Notes: a model not told the origin generated them from the sequence alone. A DNA stretch of 64,000 nucleotides from Brachybacterium massiliense (GCF_900184245.1 NZ_FXXB01000004.1:1-64000), one strand, 5' to 3'; shown: positions 31,304-39,941, numbered from the stretch's first letter. Translations and numbers: made by a program.

Positions 31304-31369
31304 GTTTTCTTTTCTTCAGTTTTTCTTTCTTTGTTGTGCAGCTCTGAGATGGGGCGGAAGGGGTAGGTC
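31304..31369 (+). other. T-rich pyrimidine spacer between WXG100 A and B (copy 1)
   Basis: The 66-base spacer starts with about 35 bases that are almost all T and C (gttttcttttcttcagtttt and on to tgttgtgc). Such composition stands out sharply in this GC-rich region. No hairpin is visible. The Shine-Dalgarno of gene B (aagggg) lies at its 3' end. The identical spacer is at 32297-32362. Confidence 0.85.
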
Positions 31370-31639
31370 ATGGCTTTCAAGGGTATGAATCCGGAGGAGG
31401 GCCGCGAGGTCGCGCAGGGCGTGAGCGAGGCGGGTCAGCAGATCAATGAGGTGGTGAGCGCCGTCACGAACGTCGTGAACTCCGTGGAGTGGGTCGGTCC
31501 GGACTATGAGGCGTTCCGTGAGGAGTGGAACTCCTTCGTGAGTGGTCCGGTGGCTGGTCTGGTGAACGGTCTGTCGGAGAAGGGTCAGCTGCTGACCCAG
31601 CATGCTGAGGAGCAGGACACGACCTCGAACCAGAACTGA
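31370..31639 (+). CDS. WXG100-family protein B, copy 1 (89 aa)
   Basis: Second member of the pair. WVG lies near residue 41 (VEWVGPDYEAF), flanked by two predicted helices. The C-terminal tail is LTQHAEEQDTTSNQN, without a YxxxD/E motif, although the Tyr just after the WXG turn (YEAFRE) resembles part of one. It starts at ATG 31370 with aaggggt 7-12 bases upstream. It probably forms a heterodimer with protein A and is exported by the ATPase at 25239. It is related in sequence to the WXG100 protein at 29915 and identical to the product at 32363. Confidence 0.92.
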   Translation: MAFKGMNPEEGREVAQGVSEAGQQINEVVSAVTNVVNSVEWVGPDYEAFREEWNSFVSGPVAGLVNGLSEKGQLLTQHAEEQDTTSNQN

Positions 31640-31652
31640 TCTCTGCTCTTCG

Positions 31653-31702
31653 ACGGGCAGGGCCCCGCACCCCGTTTCTCGGGGGTGCGGGGCCCTGCCC
31701 GT
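31653..31702 (+). terminator. 21-bp hairpin terminator after WXG100 pair, copy 1
   Basis: acgggcagggccccgcacccc (31653-31673) pairs perfectly with 31682-31702, with the loop gtttctcg. This is the strongest stem in the locus. The copy-2 counterpart (about 32646-32695) keeps the inner 16 bp but the outer part has mismatches (ttcgt against gcccgt). Confidence 0.85.
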
Positions 31703-31889
31703 AGGCGCTCACGGGCACTCACGAGTGCTGACGGCCGCTCACGGCGCGCCCCTGTGCCCCAGCGCGTGCTCGAGCACGTGCCGAGCGGGGCCGGCGCAGG
31801 AGCGGCGCCGAGGGTTGTCCACAACGCCCTCTCCCCACCGAAGTCCTGTGACCTGCGGCGATGCCGGTTCTCGGGATGGGGAGGAGCAT
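31703..31889. other. Spacer between the two WXG100 copies
   Basis: About 190 bases without a supported gene. The start carries four units of a 10-bp ctcacgggca-like repeat (31708-31747). Further on lies a gttgtccacaac palindrome (31814-31825). I see no transposase, terminal inverted repeats or other mobile element remnants. Confidence 0.6.
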
Positions 31890-31933
31890 GGGGAGTTGTC
31901 CCCATCGTCAGGTGGGGGTGGGCGTTCTAGGGT
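31890..31933 (+). promoter_or_regulatory. WXG100 pair promoter, copy 2, with GGGGA-N4-TCCCC
   Basis: Exact duplicate of the promoter at 30897: inverted repeat 31890-31903, -35-like tcgtca 31905-31910 and -10 tagggt 31928-31933. It belongs to the second WXG100 pair. Confidence 0.7.
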
Positions 31934-32035
31934 GGTGTCATCACCTGGGGGACAGGGTCGAGGATGCGGCGCTGCTCCGTGGAGGTCTTCTCCGGTGGGT
32001 GGGACCGTGTTTGTGACGACGAGATGGAGGACACC

Positions 32036-32296
32036 ATGAAGAAGGGCATGATTCCTGAGGCGGTTGAGCAGATGGCTCAGCAGATCCAGGATGCCGGCGA
32101 GGAGACTCGTCAGATCTTTCAGCAGATCCAGGGTCGGGTCGAGGGTTTCGACTGGACGGGTGAGGATCGCGATCGTTTCGTGAGCGAGTTCAGTGATGCG
32201 CTGGGTCAGCTGACTCAGCAGGTGGCGGATCAGGCCGGCGAGCTGTCGCAGCGGGCGACCCAGAACGCTGCGGCGCAGCGTGAGGCGTCTTCCTGA
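32036..32296 (+). CDS. WXG100-family protein A, copy 2 (86 aa)
   Basis: Identical in predicted protein and, as far as I can see, in DNA to the gene at 31043, with the same Shine-Dalgarno and leader. Complete identity including silent positions means a recent duplication or ongoing gene conversion. Role as for copy 1: small secreted helical-hairpin partner of protein B. Confidence 0.92.
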   Translation: MKKGMIPEAVEQMAQQIQDAGEETRQIFQQIQGRVEGFDWTGEDRDRFVSEFSDALGQLTQQVADQAGELSQRATQNAAAQREASS

Positions 32297-32362
32297 GTTT
32301 TCTTTTCTTCAGTTTTTCTTTCTTTGTTGTGCAGCTCTGAGATGGGGCGGAAGGGGTAGGTC

Positions 32363-32632
32363 ATGGCTTTCAAGGGTATGAATCCGGAGGAGGGCCGCGA
32401 GGTCGCGCAGGGCGTGAGCGAGGCGGGTCAGCAGATCAATGAGGTGGTGAGCGCCGTCACGAACGTCGTGAACTCCGTGGAGTGGGTCGGTCCGGACTAT
32501 GAGGCGTTCCGTGAGGAGTGGAACTCCTTCGTGAGTGGTCCGGTGGCTGGTCTGGTGAACGGTCTGTCGGAGAAGGGTCAGCTGCTGACCCAGCATGCTG
32601 AGGAGCAGGACACGACCTCGAACCAGAACTGA
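32363..32632 (+). CDS. WXG100-family protein B, copy 2 (89 aa)
   Basis: Identical to the gene at 31370, preceded by the same T-rich spacer and Shine-Dalgarno. The two A-B pairs raise the dosage of these proteins rather than diversify them. The copy ends the secretion locus as seen in this window; the next gene (YajQ family) is on the opposite strand. Confidence 0.92.
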   Translation: MAFKGMNPEEGREVAQGVSEAGQQINEVVSAVTNVVNSVEWVGPDYEAFREEWNSFVSGPVAGLVNGLSEKGQLLTQHAEEQDTTSNQN

Positions 32633-32645
32633 TCTCTGGTCTTCG

Positions 32646-32695
32646 ACGGGCAGGGCCCCGCACCCCGTTTCTCGGGGGTGCGGGGCCCTGTTCGT
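32646..32695 (+). terminator. Hairpin terminator after WXG100 pair, copy 2
   Basis: cagggccccgcacccc pairs with ggggtgcggggccctg (16 bp) across an 8-base loop, followed by ttcgt. It is the diverged version of the 21-bp stem of copy 1. Confidence 0.8.
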
Positions 32696-32700
32696 ATGTG

Positions 32701-32765
32701 CTCACGGGCACTCACGGGTGCTCACGGGCACTCACGGGTGCTGACGGCCAGTCACGGGCACTCAC
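32701..32765 (+). repeat. 10-bp tandem repeat ctcacgggca, about 6.5 units
   Basis: Units read ctcacgggca, ctcacgggtg, ctcacgggca, ctcacgggtg, ctgacggcca, gtcacgggca, ctcaca. After copy 1 of the duplication the corresponding array (from 31708) has about four units, so the array gained about two units after duplicating. Not a CRISPR: units are directly abutting, without spacers. Confidence 0.85.
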
Positions 32766-32843
32766 ATGTCCGAGCCCGCTCCGCGGATGCTGCACGACGG
32801 GGCGGGGCAGCGCAGAGCACGGCAGAGCACGCCGCCCGGCGGG

Positions 32844-33332
32844 TCAGCGGTAGTTGACGAACTGCAGCGCCACGTCCAGGTCCTTGCCCTTGAGCAGGGC
32901 GATCACGGCCTGCAGATCATCGCGGCTCTTCGAGGAGACGCGCAGCTCGTCGCCCTCGATCCGGGCCTTGACACCCTTGGGCCCCTCGTCCCGGATCAGC
33001 TTGGAGATCTTCTTCGCGTCCTCGGTGGCGATGCCCTCCTTCAGCGCGGCGGCCAGGCGCATGTCCTTCCCGGACTGCTTCGGCTCGCCCACGTCCAGCG
33101 CCTTGAGGGAGATGCCTCGGCGCACGAGCTTGGACTGCAGCACGTCGAGCACCGCGAGCACCCGCTCCTCGGCATTGGCCGTCATCACGATCTCGTCACC
33201 GCTGAGGGTGATCGAGGCTCCCGTGCCTCGGAAGTCGTACCGCTGCCCGACCTCCTTGACGGCCTGGTTCACGGCGTTGTCGATCTCCTGGCGATCGAGC
33301 TTGCTGACGATGTCGAACGATGAATCTGCCAC
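32844..33332 (-). CDS. YajQ family nucleotide-binding protein
   Basis: A 162-residue protein of the YajQ (DUF520) family, small cytoplasmic proteins with two ferredoxin-like folds that bind nucleotides; some members bind cyclic di-GMP or RNA. The start [17 protein letters not shown] and the internal YDFRGTG and [11 protein letters not shown] motifs match the family, and 162 residues is the normal length. I start it at GTG 33332 with ggaggagc upstream; a longer frame runs back another 16 codons. It converges with the WXG100 genes. Confidence 0.93.
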   Translation of the reverse strand: MADSSFDIVSKLDRQEIDNAVNQAVKEVGQRYDFRGTGASITLSGDEIVMTANAEERVLAVLDVLQSKLVRRGISLKALDVGEPKQSGKDMRLAAALKEGIATEDAKKISKLIRDEGPKGVKARIEGDELRVSSKSRDDLQAVIALLKGKDLDVALQFVNYR

Positions 33333-33438
33333 GGGGGCTCCTCCCTCTTCGCGGCCGCCCGCGCGGGCCGGCCGCCTCACTGCACACGAGCCCTGGACGG
33401 GCTGTGACGCTCTTCATGCACTTCGGACCGCTTCTCGG

Positions 33439-33468
33439 TTCGCGCCGAGCCCGCGGTCCCGCTATGCT
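33439..33468 (+). promoter_or_regulatory. Promoter for the tRNA-Tyr gene
   Basis: ttcgcg (33439-33444), an 18-bp spacer and tatgct (33463-33468) lie about 60 bases before tRNA-Tyr. Assigned by hexamer resemblance. Confidence 0.45.
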
Positions 33469-33529
33469 GTTTCGAGTCCGCTTCCGGCGGCCACACGATC
33501 TCGATCGGGTGGGCAACGGGAGCAGTCAC

Positions 33530-33611
33530 GGCAGATTACCCGAGCGGCCAAAGGGAGCTGACTGTAAATCAGCTGGCATTGCCTACGGGGGTTCGAATCC
33601 CTCATCTGCCA
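33530..33611 (+). tRNA. tRNA-Tyr (GTA)
   Basis: An 82-base class II tRNA with long variable arm. The acceptor stem ggcagat pairs with atctgcc, and the anticodon loop ctgtaaa gives GTA. The T-arm is gggggttcgaatccc. Discriminator A; CCA not encoded. Confidence 0.96.
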
Positions 33612-33657
33612 CTGCGGAGGATCCATGTGATCCGAAGCACCGGGGCCCGCCCCCGAA

Positions 33658-33686
33658 TTGCCTCCGGGCAAGGAGACGGGTAAGGT
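33658..33686 (+). promoter_or_regulatory. Promoter for the tRNA-Thr gene
   Basis: ttgcct (33658-33663), exactly 17 bp, then taaggt (33681-33686), ending 10 bases before the tRNA. This is among the best sigma-A-like promoters in the window. Confidence 0.65.
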
Positions 33687-33696
33687 TCACAGGGTT

Positions 33697-33769
33697 GCCC
33701 TGATAGCTCAGTCGGCAGAGCATCTCCATGGTAAGGAGAAGGTCAAGGGTTCGATTCCCTTTCAGGGCT
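33697..33769 (+). tRNA. tRNA-Thr (GGT)
   Basis: A 73-base cloverleaf. The acceptor gccctga pairs with tcagggc. The anticodon stem tctcc/ggaga encloses atggtaa, giving GGT. The T-arm is aagggttcgattccctt. Confidence 0.96.
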
Positions 33770-33783
33770 CTGATTGGATGTGG

Positions 33784-33811
33784 CGGCCCGGTCTCATTCG
33801 AGATCGGGCCG
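33784..33811 (+). terminator. Hairpin between tRNA-Thr and tRNA-Met
   Basis: cggcccggtctc pairs with gagatcgggccg (one G-T) across a four-base loop (attc). It could end the tRNA-Thr transcript or guide processing. Confidence 0.55.
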
Positions 33812-33824
33812 CTTCATCGGTCAT

Positions 33825-33898
33825 GCCGGGGTAGCTCAGACGGTCAGAGCGCACGACTCATAATCGTGAGGTCGCGGGTTCGATCCCCGCCCTCGGTA
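33825..33898 (+). tRNA. tRNA-Met (CAT), elongator type
   Basis: A 74-base cloverleaf with anticodon loop ctcataa (CAT) on a cacga/tcgtg stem. The three G-C pairs that mark an initiator tRNA are absent, so it is elongator Met or the lysidine-modified Ile tRNA; sequence alone does not settle this. The acceptor gccgggg pairs with cctcggt using G-T pairs. CCA follows the discriminator A in the DNA. Confidence 0.9.
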
Positions 33899-33998
33899 CC
33901 ACACCGGTCCACACCGGAGTGCAGAATCCACATCCCCCGAGCACGGGGACCCACGAGGCGCGCTGCGGAGTGCGCCACCCGGACGAAAGAGGCGAACC

Positions 33999-34169
33999 GT
34001 GGCGAGCAAGAGCTCTGACGTGCGTCCCAAGATCACCATGGCCTGTGTTGACTGCAAGGCGCGCAACTACATCACCAAGAAGAACCGTCGCAACACCCCG
34101 GATCGGCTCGAGCTCTCCAAGTTCTGCCCGACCTGCGGCAAGCAGACGGCGCACCGCGAGACCCGCTGA
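33999..34169 (+). CDS. rpmG: 50S ribosomal protein L33
   Basis: A 56-residue ribosomal protein starting at GTG 33999 ([19 protein letters not shown]) and ending AHRETR. Two CxxC pairs (CVDC, CPTC) show the zinc-binding C+ form. It lies about 100 bases after tRNA-Met, a conserved actinobacterial arrangement (tRNA-Met, rpmG, HadA-like, murB). The Shine-Dalgarno is weak (agaggcg). It ends in a strong hairpin. Confidence 0.96.
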   Translation: MASKSSDVRPKITMACVDCKARNYITKKNRRNTPDRLELSKFCPTCGKQTAHRETR

Positions 34170-34190
34170 GCGGGCCCACCGCACTTCCAC

Positions 34191-34223
34191 GAAGGCCACC
34201 CGGTACATCACCGGGTGGCCTTC
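34191..34223 (+). terminator. 14-bp hairpin terminator after rpmG
   Basis: gaaggccacccggt (34191-34204) pairs perfectly with accgggtggccttc (34210-34223) across ACATC, followed by gtcgttc. Confidence 0.85.
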
Positions 34224-34350
34224 GTCGTTCCCGCGAACACGTCACATCGGCCCGGCGCCGCGGGCGGTCGCGCCACCCCGGCCCCTCGCCGGTGAGATGA
34301 TCGGGGAGAACCCTTCCCTCGGCCCCGCCGACCAGACCTCGGGAGATGCC

Positions 34351-34800
34351 ATGACCCTCACACCCGATCCCGCCTTCGCCGGCCGCAGCTACCCGGCGGG
34401 CCCCGTGCACACCGTCTCGGCCGCGAAGATCATCGAGTTCGCACGCGCCACCGGTGCCGCCTCCCCGCTCCACACCGACCCCGAGGCCGCGCGTGAGGCG
34501 GGGCACGCGGGCGTGGTCGCTCCGCCCACCTTCCTGGTCTCCCTCGCCCAGGCCACCGAGGCGCAGTACATCGAGGACCCCGACGCCGGCATCGACTTCA
34601 CCCGCGTCGTCCACGGCGAGGAGACGTTCACCCTGCACCGACCCGTCGTCGCCGGGGACCGCCTGATCCCCACCCTCACCGTCGAGTCCGTCCGCGCGGC
34701 CGGCGGCCACTCCATGATCACCACCCGCGTGGACATGACCGAGGAGTCCGGCGCGGACGTCGCCAGCGTGCGCAGCATGCTGATCGTCCGCGGCGCCTGA
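34351..34800 (+). CDS. HadA/MaoC-type (3R)-hydroxyacyl dehydratase, FAS1-like N-terminal type
   Basis: A 149-residue hot-dog fold protein of the UPF0336/HadA type (FAGRSYPAGPVHTVSAAKI, a region resembling NPLHTDPEAA, VVAPPTF, TRVVHGEETF). Mycobacterial HadA works with HadB or HadC to dehydrate 3-hydroxyacyl-ACP; HadA itself lacks the full catalytic hydratase loop. I start it at ATG 34351; a longer frame runs back through rpmG and is spurious. In related genomes a HadB gene normally follows before murB, but none is present here. Confidence 0.85.
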   Translation: MTLTPDPAFAGRSYPAGPVHTVSAAKIIEFARATGAASPLHTDPEAAREAGHAGVVAPPTFLVSLAQATEAQYIEDPDAGIDFTRVVHGEETFTLHRPVVAGDRLIPTLTVESVRAAGGHSMITTRVDMTEESGADVASVRSMLIVRGA

Positions 34801-34841
34801 CCACGCCCGCCCTCCCGACTCCCCGGAACCCAGGAGCAGAC

Positions 34842-35910
<1,069 letters not shown>

Positions 35911-35995
35911 CCTCGACAGCAGGCACCGCACCCGCCGTCCTAAGATGGCACGGCGGCCCATATCGCCGCTCCGCCCCGTCCCCGCAGGAGGCCCC

Positions 35996-37264
35996 GTGAA
36001 CGTCCTCGACCAGTCCATCGCCGAGCTCGACCCGGACATCGCCAAGGTTCTCGATCGCGAGCTGGAGCGCCAGCAGCGCACCCTCGAGATGATCGCGAGC
36101 GAGAACTTCGTCCCCCGCGCCGTGCTCGAGGCGCAGGGCTCGGTGCTCACCAACAAGTACGCCGAGGGCTACCCGGGTCGCCGCTACTACGGCGGCTGCG
36201 AGGAGGTGGACGTCGCCGAGGAGATCGCGATCCAGCGCGCGAAGGAGCTCTTCGGCGCCGAGCACGCGAACGTCCAGCCCCACTCGGGCGCCTCCGCGAA
36301 CGCCGCGGTCATGCACGCTCTGGCCCGCCCGGGCGACAAGCTGATGGGCCTCTCCCTCGCCCACGGGGGCCACCTCACCCACGGCATGAAGATCAACTTC
36401 TCGGGCCGCCTCTACGACATCGTCGCCTACGAGACCGAGCCCGGCACCGGGCTGATCGACATGGACAAGGTGCGCGAGCTGGCCGTGGCCGAGCAGCCCA
36501 GGGTGATCGTCGCCGGCTGGTCCGCGTACACCCGCCAGCTCGACTTCCCGCAGTTCCGCGAGATCGCCGACGAGGTCGGCGCGACCCTCTGGGTGGACAT
36601 GGCGCACTTCGCCGGGCTGGTCGCTGCGGGCCTGCACCCCAGCCCCGTCCCCTACGCGGACGTCGTCTCCACCACCATCCACAAGACCATCGGCGGCCCC
36701 CGCTCCGGCATGATCCTGTGCACGGAGAAGTGGGCCAAGAAGATCGACTCCGCGGTCTTCCCCGGCCAGCAGGGCGGCCCGCTGATGCACGTGATCGCGG
36801 CGAAGGCCGTGGCGCTCAAGGTCGCCGCGACCGATGAGTTCAAGGACCGCCAGGCCCGCACCCTCGAGGGCGCGAAGCTCCTCGCTGAGCGCCTCCAGGC
36901 GGAGGATGCGAAGGCCGCAGGCGTCAAGGTCATCTCCGGCGGCACCGATGTGCACCTGGTGCTGGTGGACCTCACCGGCAGCGAGCTGGACGGCCAGCAG
37001 GCCGAGGACCGCCTCCACGAGGTCGGCATCACCGTCAACCGCAACGCGGTCCCCAACGACCCGCGCCCGCCGCGGGTCACCTCCGGGCTGCGCATCGGCA
37101 CCCCGGCGCTCGCCACCCGCGGCTTCGGCGCCGAGGAGTTCACCGAGGTCGCCGACATCATCGCCCTCGCCCTGACCGGCGGGGCGGACCTCGCCCAGCT
37201 GCGCGAGCGCACCGCGGCCCTGGCCGCGGCCAAGCCGCTGTACGCAGACCTGCAGCAGTACTGA
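35996..37264 (+). CDS. glyA: Serine hydroxymethyltransferase
   Basis: A 422-residue PLP enzyme interconverting serine and glycine with tetrahydrofolate. The PLP Lys is about residue 230 in [19 protein letters not shown] and [11 protein letters not shown] are family motifs. I use GTG 35996, which has gcaggagg 7 bases upstream; the frame extends 17 codons upstream without a good ribosome site. It precedes folD, its partner in one-carbon metabolism, with a terminator-like hairpin between. Confidence 0.96.
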   Translation: MNVLDQSIAELDPDIAKVLDRELERQQRTLEMIASENFVPRAVLEAQGSVLTNKYAEGYPGRRYYGGCEEVDVAEEIAIQRAKELFGAEHANVQPHSGASANAAVMHALARPGDKLMGLSLAHGGHLTHGMKINFSGRLYDIVAYETEPGTGLIDMDKVRELAVAEQPRVIVAGWSAYTRQLDFPQFREIADEVGATLWVDMAHFAGLVAAGLHPSPVPYADVVSTTIHKTIGGPRSGMILCTEKWAKKIDSAVFPGQQGGPLMHVIAAKAVALKVAATDEFKDRQARTLEGAKLLAERLQAEDAKAAGVKVISGGTDVHLVLVDLTGSELDGQQAEDRLHEVGITVNRNAVPNDPRPPRVTSGLRIGTPALATRGFGAEEFTEVADIIALALTGGADLAQLRERTAALAAAKPLYADLQQY

Positions 37265-37270
37265 GCAGCA

Positions 37271-37305
37271 CCGTGGGGCCCGGCACATCGCGCCGGGCCC
37301 CACGG
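37271..37305 (+). terminator. 14-bp hairpin between glyA and folD
   Basis: ccgtggggcccggc (37271-37284) pairs with gccgggccccacgg (37292-37305). No U-tract. It likely ends or attenuates glyA transcripts ahead of folD. Confidence 0.75.
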
Positions 37306-37377
37306 CTGTCCCCGCGGCCGCAGACGCCGGCCCGCCCCGCACACCCCGCGACACCCACCGCGACACCAAGGAGCGCC

Positions 37378-38277
37378 ATGACGGCCCAGATCCTCGACGG
37401 CAAGGCCACAGCGACAGCGATCAAGGAGGAGCTCGCCCGGCGCGTCACGCGACTGGTCGAGGCCGGTCATCAGCGCCCGGGCCTCGCCACCGTGCTGGTG
37501 GGCGATGATCCCGGCAGCGCCGCCTATGTGCGCGGCAAGCACCGCGACAGCGAGCAGATCGGCCTGCACTCGATCCAGCGTCAGCTCCCGGCGGACGCCA
37601 CCCAGGCCGACGTCGAGGCCGTCGTCGACGAGCTCAACGCCGATCCCGCCTGCACCGGCTACATCGTGCAGCTGCCGCTGCCCCCGCAGATCGACACCGA
37701 CGCGATCCTCGAGCGGATCGACCCGGCCAAGGACGCCGACGGCCTGCACCCCACCAACCTCGGCCGCCTGGTGCTCAACGCCAACAAGCCCATCCTCACC
37801 CCCCTGCCCTGCACCCCGCGCGCGGTGATCGAGCTGGTCGAGCGCCACGGGCAGGACTTCCGCGGCAAGGACGTGGTGGTCGTCGGGCGCGGCGTCACCG
37901 TCGGCCGCTCGATCGGGGCGCTGCTTACCCGGCGCGAGCACAACGCGACCGTCACCCTCTGCCACACCGGCACCACCGACCTCCCCTCCCACCTGCGCCG
38001 GGCCGATGTGATCGTCGCCGCCGCGGGTGCCGCGCACCTGGTGCGCGCCGAGGACATCAAGCCCGGCGCGATCGTGCTGGATGTGGGCGTCTCCCGCCGG
38101 GAGGTTCCCGAGGGCGGCAGGGCGAAGCTCGTCGGGGACGTCGATCCCGCCGCGACCGAGGTCGCCGGCTGGCTGAGCCCCAACCCGGGCGGCGTCGGGC
38201 CGATGACCCGTGCGCTGCTGCTGAAGAACGTCGTCGAGGCGGCCGAGCGCGCCGCCGGCATCGAGGAGTCCGCGTGA
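37378..38277 (+). CDS. folD: Methylenetetrahydrofolate dehydrogenase / cyclohydrolase
   Basis: A 299-residue bifunctional enzyme that oxidises 5,10-methylene-THF and hydrolyses methenyl-THF to 10-formyl-THF. The catalytic Lys lies in YVRGKHR, and [20 protein letters not shown] (NADP site) and [11 protein letters not shown] are typical. ATG 37378 has aaggag 4 bases upstream. The stop overlaps the start of the next gene by 4 bp. Confidence 0.96.
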   Translation: MTAQILDGKATATAIKEELARRVTRLVEAGHQRPGLATVLVGDDPGSAAYVRGKHRDSEQIGLHSIQRQLPADATQADVEAVVDELNADPACTGYIVQLPLPPQIDTDAILERIDPAKDADGLHPTNLGRLVLNANKPILTPLPCTPRAVIELVERHGQDFRGKDVVVVGRGVTVGRSIGALLTRREHNATVTLCHTGTTDLPSHLRRADVIVAAAGAAHLVRAEDIKPGAIVLDVGVSRREVPEGGRAKLVGDVDPAATEVAGWLSPNPGGVGPMTRALLLKNVVEAAERAAGIEESA

Positions 38278-39095
38278 GCTTCACCATCGCCAACGTCAAC
38301 GTCAACGGCCTGCGCGCCGCCGCCCGGAAGGGGATGGGCGACTGGCTCGCCTCCACCTCCGCGGACGTCATCACCCTGCAGGAGGTGCGCGCCCCCGAGG
38401 AGCTGCTGGCCGGCCTGGTGGGGGAGGGCTGGACCATCGTGGGCGAGGCCTCGCTGCTCAAGGGACGCGCCGGCGTCGCGATCGCCGCCCGCACCTCGCT
38501 CGAGAGCATCGACCTCGAGGGTGTGCGCCGCGGCCTGCCCGGGCTCGACGAGGATGCGCACACCGGCCGCTGGCTCGAGGCGGACCTCGAGGACCCCCTC
38601 GGGGACGGCAGGCACCTCACCGTCATCTCCTGTTACATGCACTCGGGCAACACCGAGAAGCCGCAGACAATGACCGACAAGTACGCCTTCCTCGACGCGA
38701 TGATGCTGCGCCTGGAGGAGCTGCGGGCCGACGGACGCCACGTGGTGCTCACCGGTGACATCAACATCGCCCACACCGAGTGGGACATCAAGAACTGGAA
38801 GGGCAACCTGAAGTCCGCCGGATTCCTGCCCGAGGAGCGCGCCTACCTCGACCGTCTCACCACCGAGGCCGGTTTCGTGGATGTGCACCGGAGCCTCCAC
38901 GGCGACGGCCCGGGCCCCTACACGTGGTGGTCGCAGCGCGGCAAGGCCTTCGACAACGACGCCGGCTGGCGCATCGACTACCAGCTGACCACCGAGGAGC
39001 TCGCCGCCAAGGCCACCTCCGCGCAGGTGGATCGCGCGCCGAGCTACGACACCCGCTGGTCCGACCACGCCCCGCTGGTGATCAGCTACTCCTGA
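38274..39095 (+). CDS. Exodeoxyribonuclease III
   Basis: A 273-residue AP endonuclease / 3'-5' exonuclease of the ExoIII (xth) family, acting in base excision repair. Motifs: NVNGLRAA, the metal-binding [19 protein letters not shown], and [10 protein letters not shown] with the catalytic Asp-His. GTG start within the folD stop overlap (GTGA), so translationally coupled to folD. Confidence 0.94.
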   Translation: MSFTIANVNVNGLRAAARKGMGDWLASTSADVITLQEVRAPEELLAGLVGEGWTIVGEASLLKGRAGVAIAARTSLESIDLEGVRRGLPGLDEDAHTGRWLEADLEDPLGDGRHLTVISCYMHSGNTEKPQTMTDKYAFLDAMMLRLEELRADGRHVVLTGDINIAHTEWDIKNWKGNLKSAGFLPEERAYLDRLTTEAGFVDVHRSLHGDGPGPYTWWSQRGKAFDNDAGWRIDYQLTTEELAAKATSAQVDRAPSYDTRWSDHAPLVISYS

Positions 39096-39113
39096 CCCGG
39101 CGCACACACCAGG

Positions 39114-39146
39114 AGGCCCGGCCCCGCATGTCGCGGGACCGGGCCT
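39114..39146. terminator. Bidirectional hairpin terminator between exoIII and sdhB
   Basis: aggcccggccccgc (39114-39127) pairs with gcgggaccgggcct (39133-39146) with one mismatch. It lies between convergent genes. Confidence 0.8.
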
Positions 39147-39179
39147 TCTGTGGTGCTGGGCGGGCTGAGCGCCGACCGC

Positions 39180-39941
39180 TCAGACGCGGCCGGTGATCAC
39201 GGCCTGCTTGACCTCGGCGATCGCCTTGGTCACCTGGATGCCGCGGGGGCACGCCTCGGTGCAGTTGAAGGTGGTGCGGCAGCGCCACACGCCCTCCTTG
39301 GAGTTCAGGATCTCCAGGCGCTGCTCGCCGGCGTCATCGCGCGAGTCGAAGATGAAGCGATGCGCGTTGACGATCGCGGCCGGGCCGAAGTACTGGCCGT
39401 CGGTCCAGAACACCGGGCACGAGGAGGTGCAGGCGGCGCAGAGGATGCACTTGGTGGTGTCGTCGAAGCGCTCGCGCTCCTCGGCGGACTGCAGCCGCTC
39501 GCGGCTGGGCTCCTGACCCTTCGCGATCAGGAACGGCATGACCTCCTTGTAGGAGTCGAAGAACGGCTCCATGTCGACGATCAGATCCTTCTCGACCGGC
39601 AGGCCCTTGATGGGCTCGACGGTGATCGGCTTGGAGATGTCGAGGTCCTTCAGCAGCGTCTTGCAGGCCAGACGGTTGCGGCCGTTGATCCGCATCGCGT
39701 CAGAACCGCAGATGCCGTGGGCGCAGGAGCGGCGGAAGGTGAGGGACCCGTCCAGATGCCACTTGATCTCGTGCATGGCATCGAGCACACGGTCGGTGCC
39801 GTGCATCGTGACGGTGAAGTCCTCCCAGTGGGTGCCCTTGTCATCCTCCGGGTTGAACCGCGCGATGCGCAGCGTGACCTCGAACGAGGGGACCTCTTCG
39901 GCGCCCGCGTCAGCCTTGGGCTTCTCAGCGACGGCAGTCAT
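39180..39941 (-). CDS. sdhB: Succinate dehydrogenase iron-sulfur subunit
   Basis: A 253-residue electron-transfer subunit of complex II. Cys ligands for three clusters are visible: 2Fe-2S (SCAHGICGSDAM and a later C), 4Fe-4S (CILCAACTSSCP) and 3Fe-4S (CRTTFNCTEACPRG). It is the last gene of sdhCDAB and its start overlaps the end of sdhA by one base. Confidence 0.97.
   Translation of the reverse strand: MTAVAEKPKADAGAEEVPSFEVTLRIARFNPEDDKGTHWEDFTVTMHGTDRVLDAMHEIKWHLDGSLTFRRSCAHGICGSDAMRINGRNRLACKTLLKDLDISKPITVEPIKGLPVEKDLIVDMEPFFDSYKEVMPFLIAKGQEPSRERLQSAEERERFDDTTKCILCAACTSSCPVFWTDGQYFGPAAIVNAHRFIFDSRDDAGEQRLEILNSKEGVWRCRTTFNCTEACPRGIQVTKAIAEVKQAVITGRV

Larger units (their letters stand above)
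30897..31697 (+). repeat. Tandem duplication unit, copy 1 (WXG100 pair)
   Basis: Copy 1 of a direct duplication with a period of 993 bp; copy 2 is 31890-32690. No difference is visible from 30897 to 31645 (about 749 bp, including promoter, both genes and the spacer). The first mismatch is c/g at 31646/32639, inside the terminator region, and similarity fades after about 31697. Confidence 0.95.
31890..32690 (+). repeat. Tandem duplication unit, copy 2 (WXG100 pair)
   Basis: Second copy of the unit starting at 30897. The base before each copy differs (c at 30896, t at 31889), which fixes the left end of identity. The coding and spacer portions show no difference on reading. Confidence 0.95.

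Noticed and set aside
31814..31825. gttgtccacaac as a DnaA or integration site
   Set aside because: A single palindrome that resembles, but does not cluster like, DnaA boxes; nothing else supports an origin or attachment site.
30897..32690. Insertion sequence as cause of the WXG100 duplication
   Set aside because: No transposase, terminal inverted repeats or target-site duplications are visible at either junction.
32701..32765. Possible CRISPR array
   Set aside because: The 10-bp units touch each other without spacers and no cas gene is nearby.
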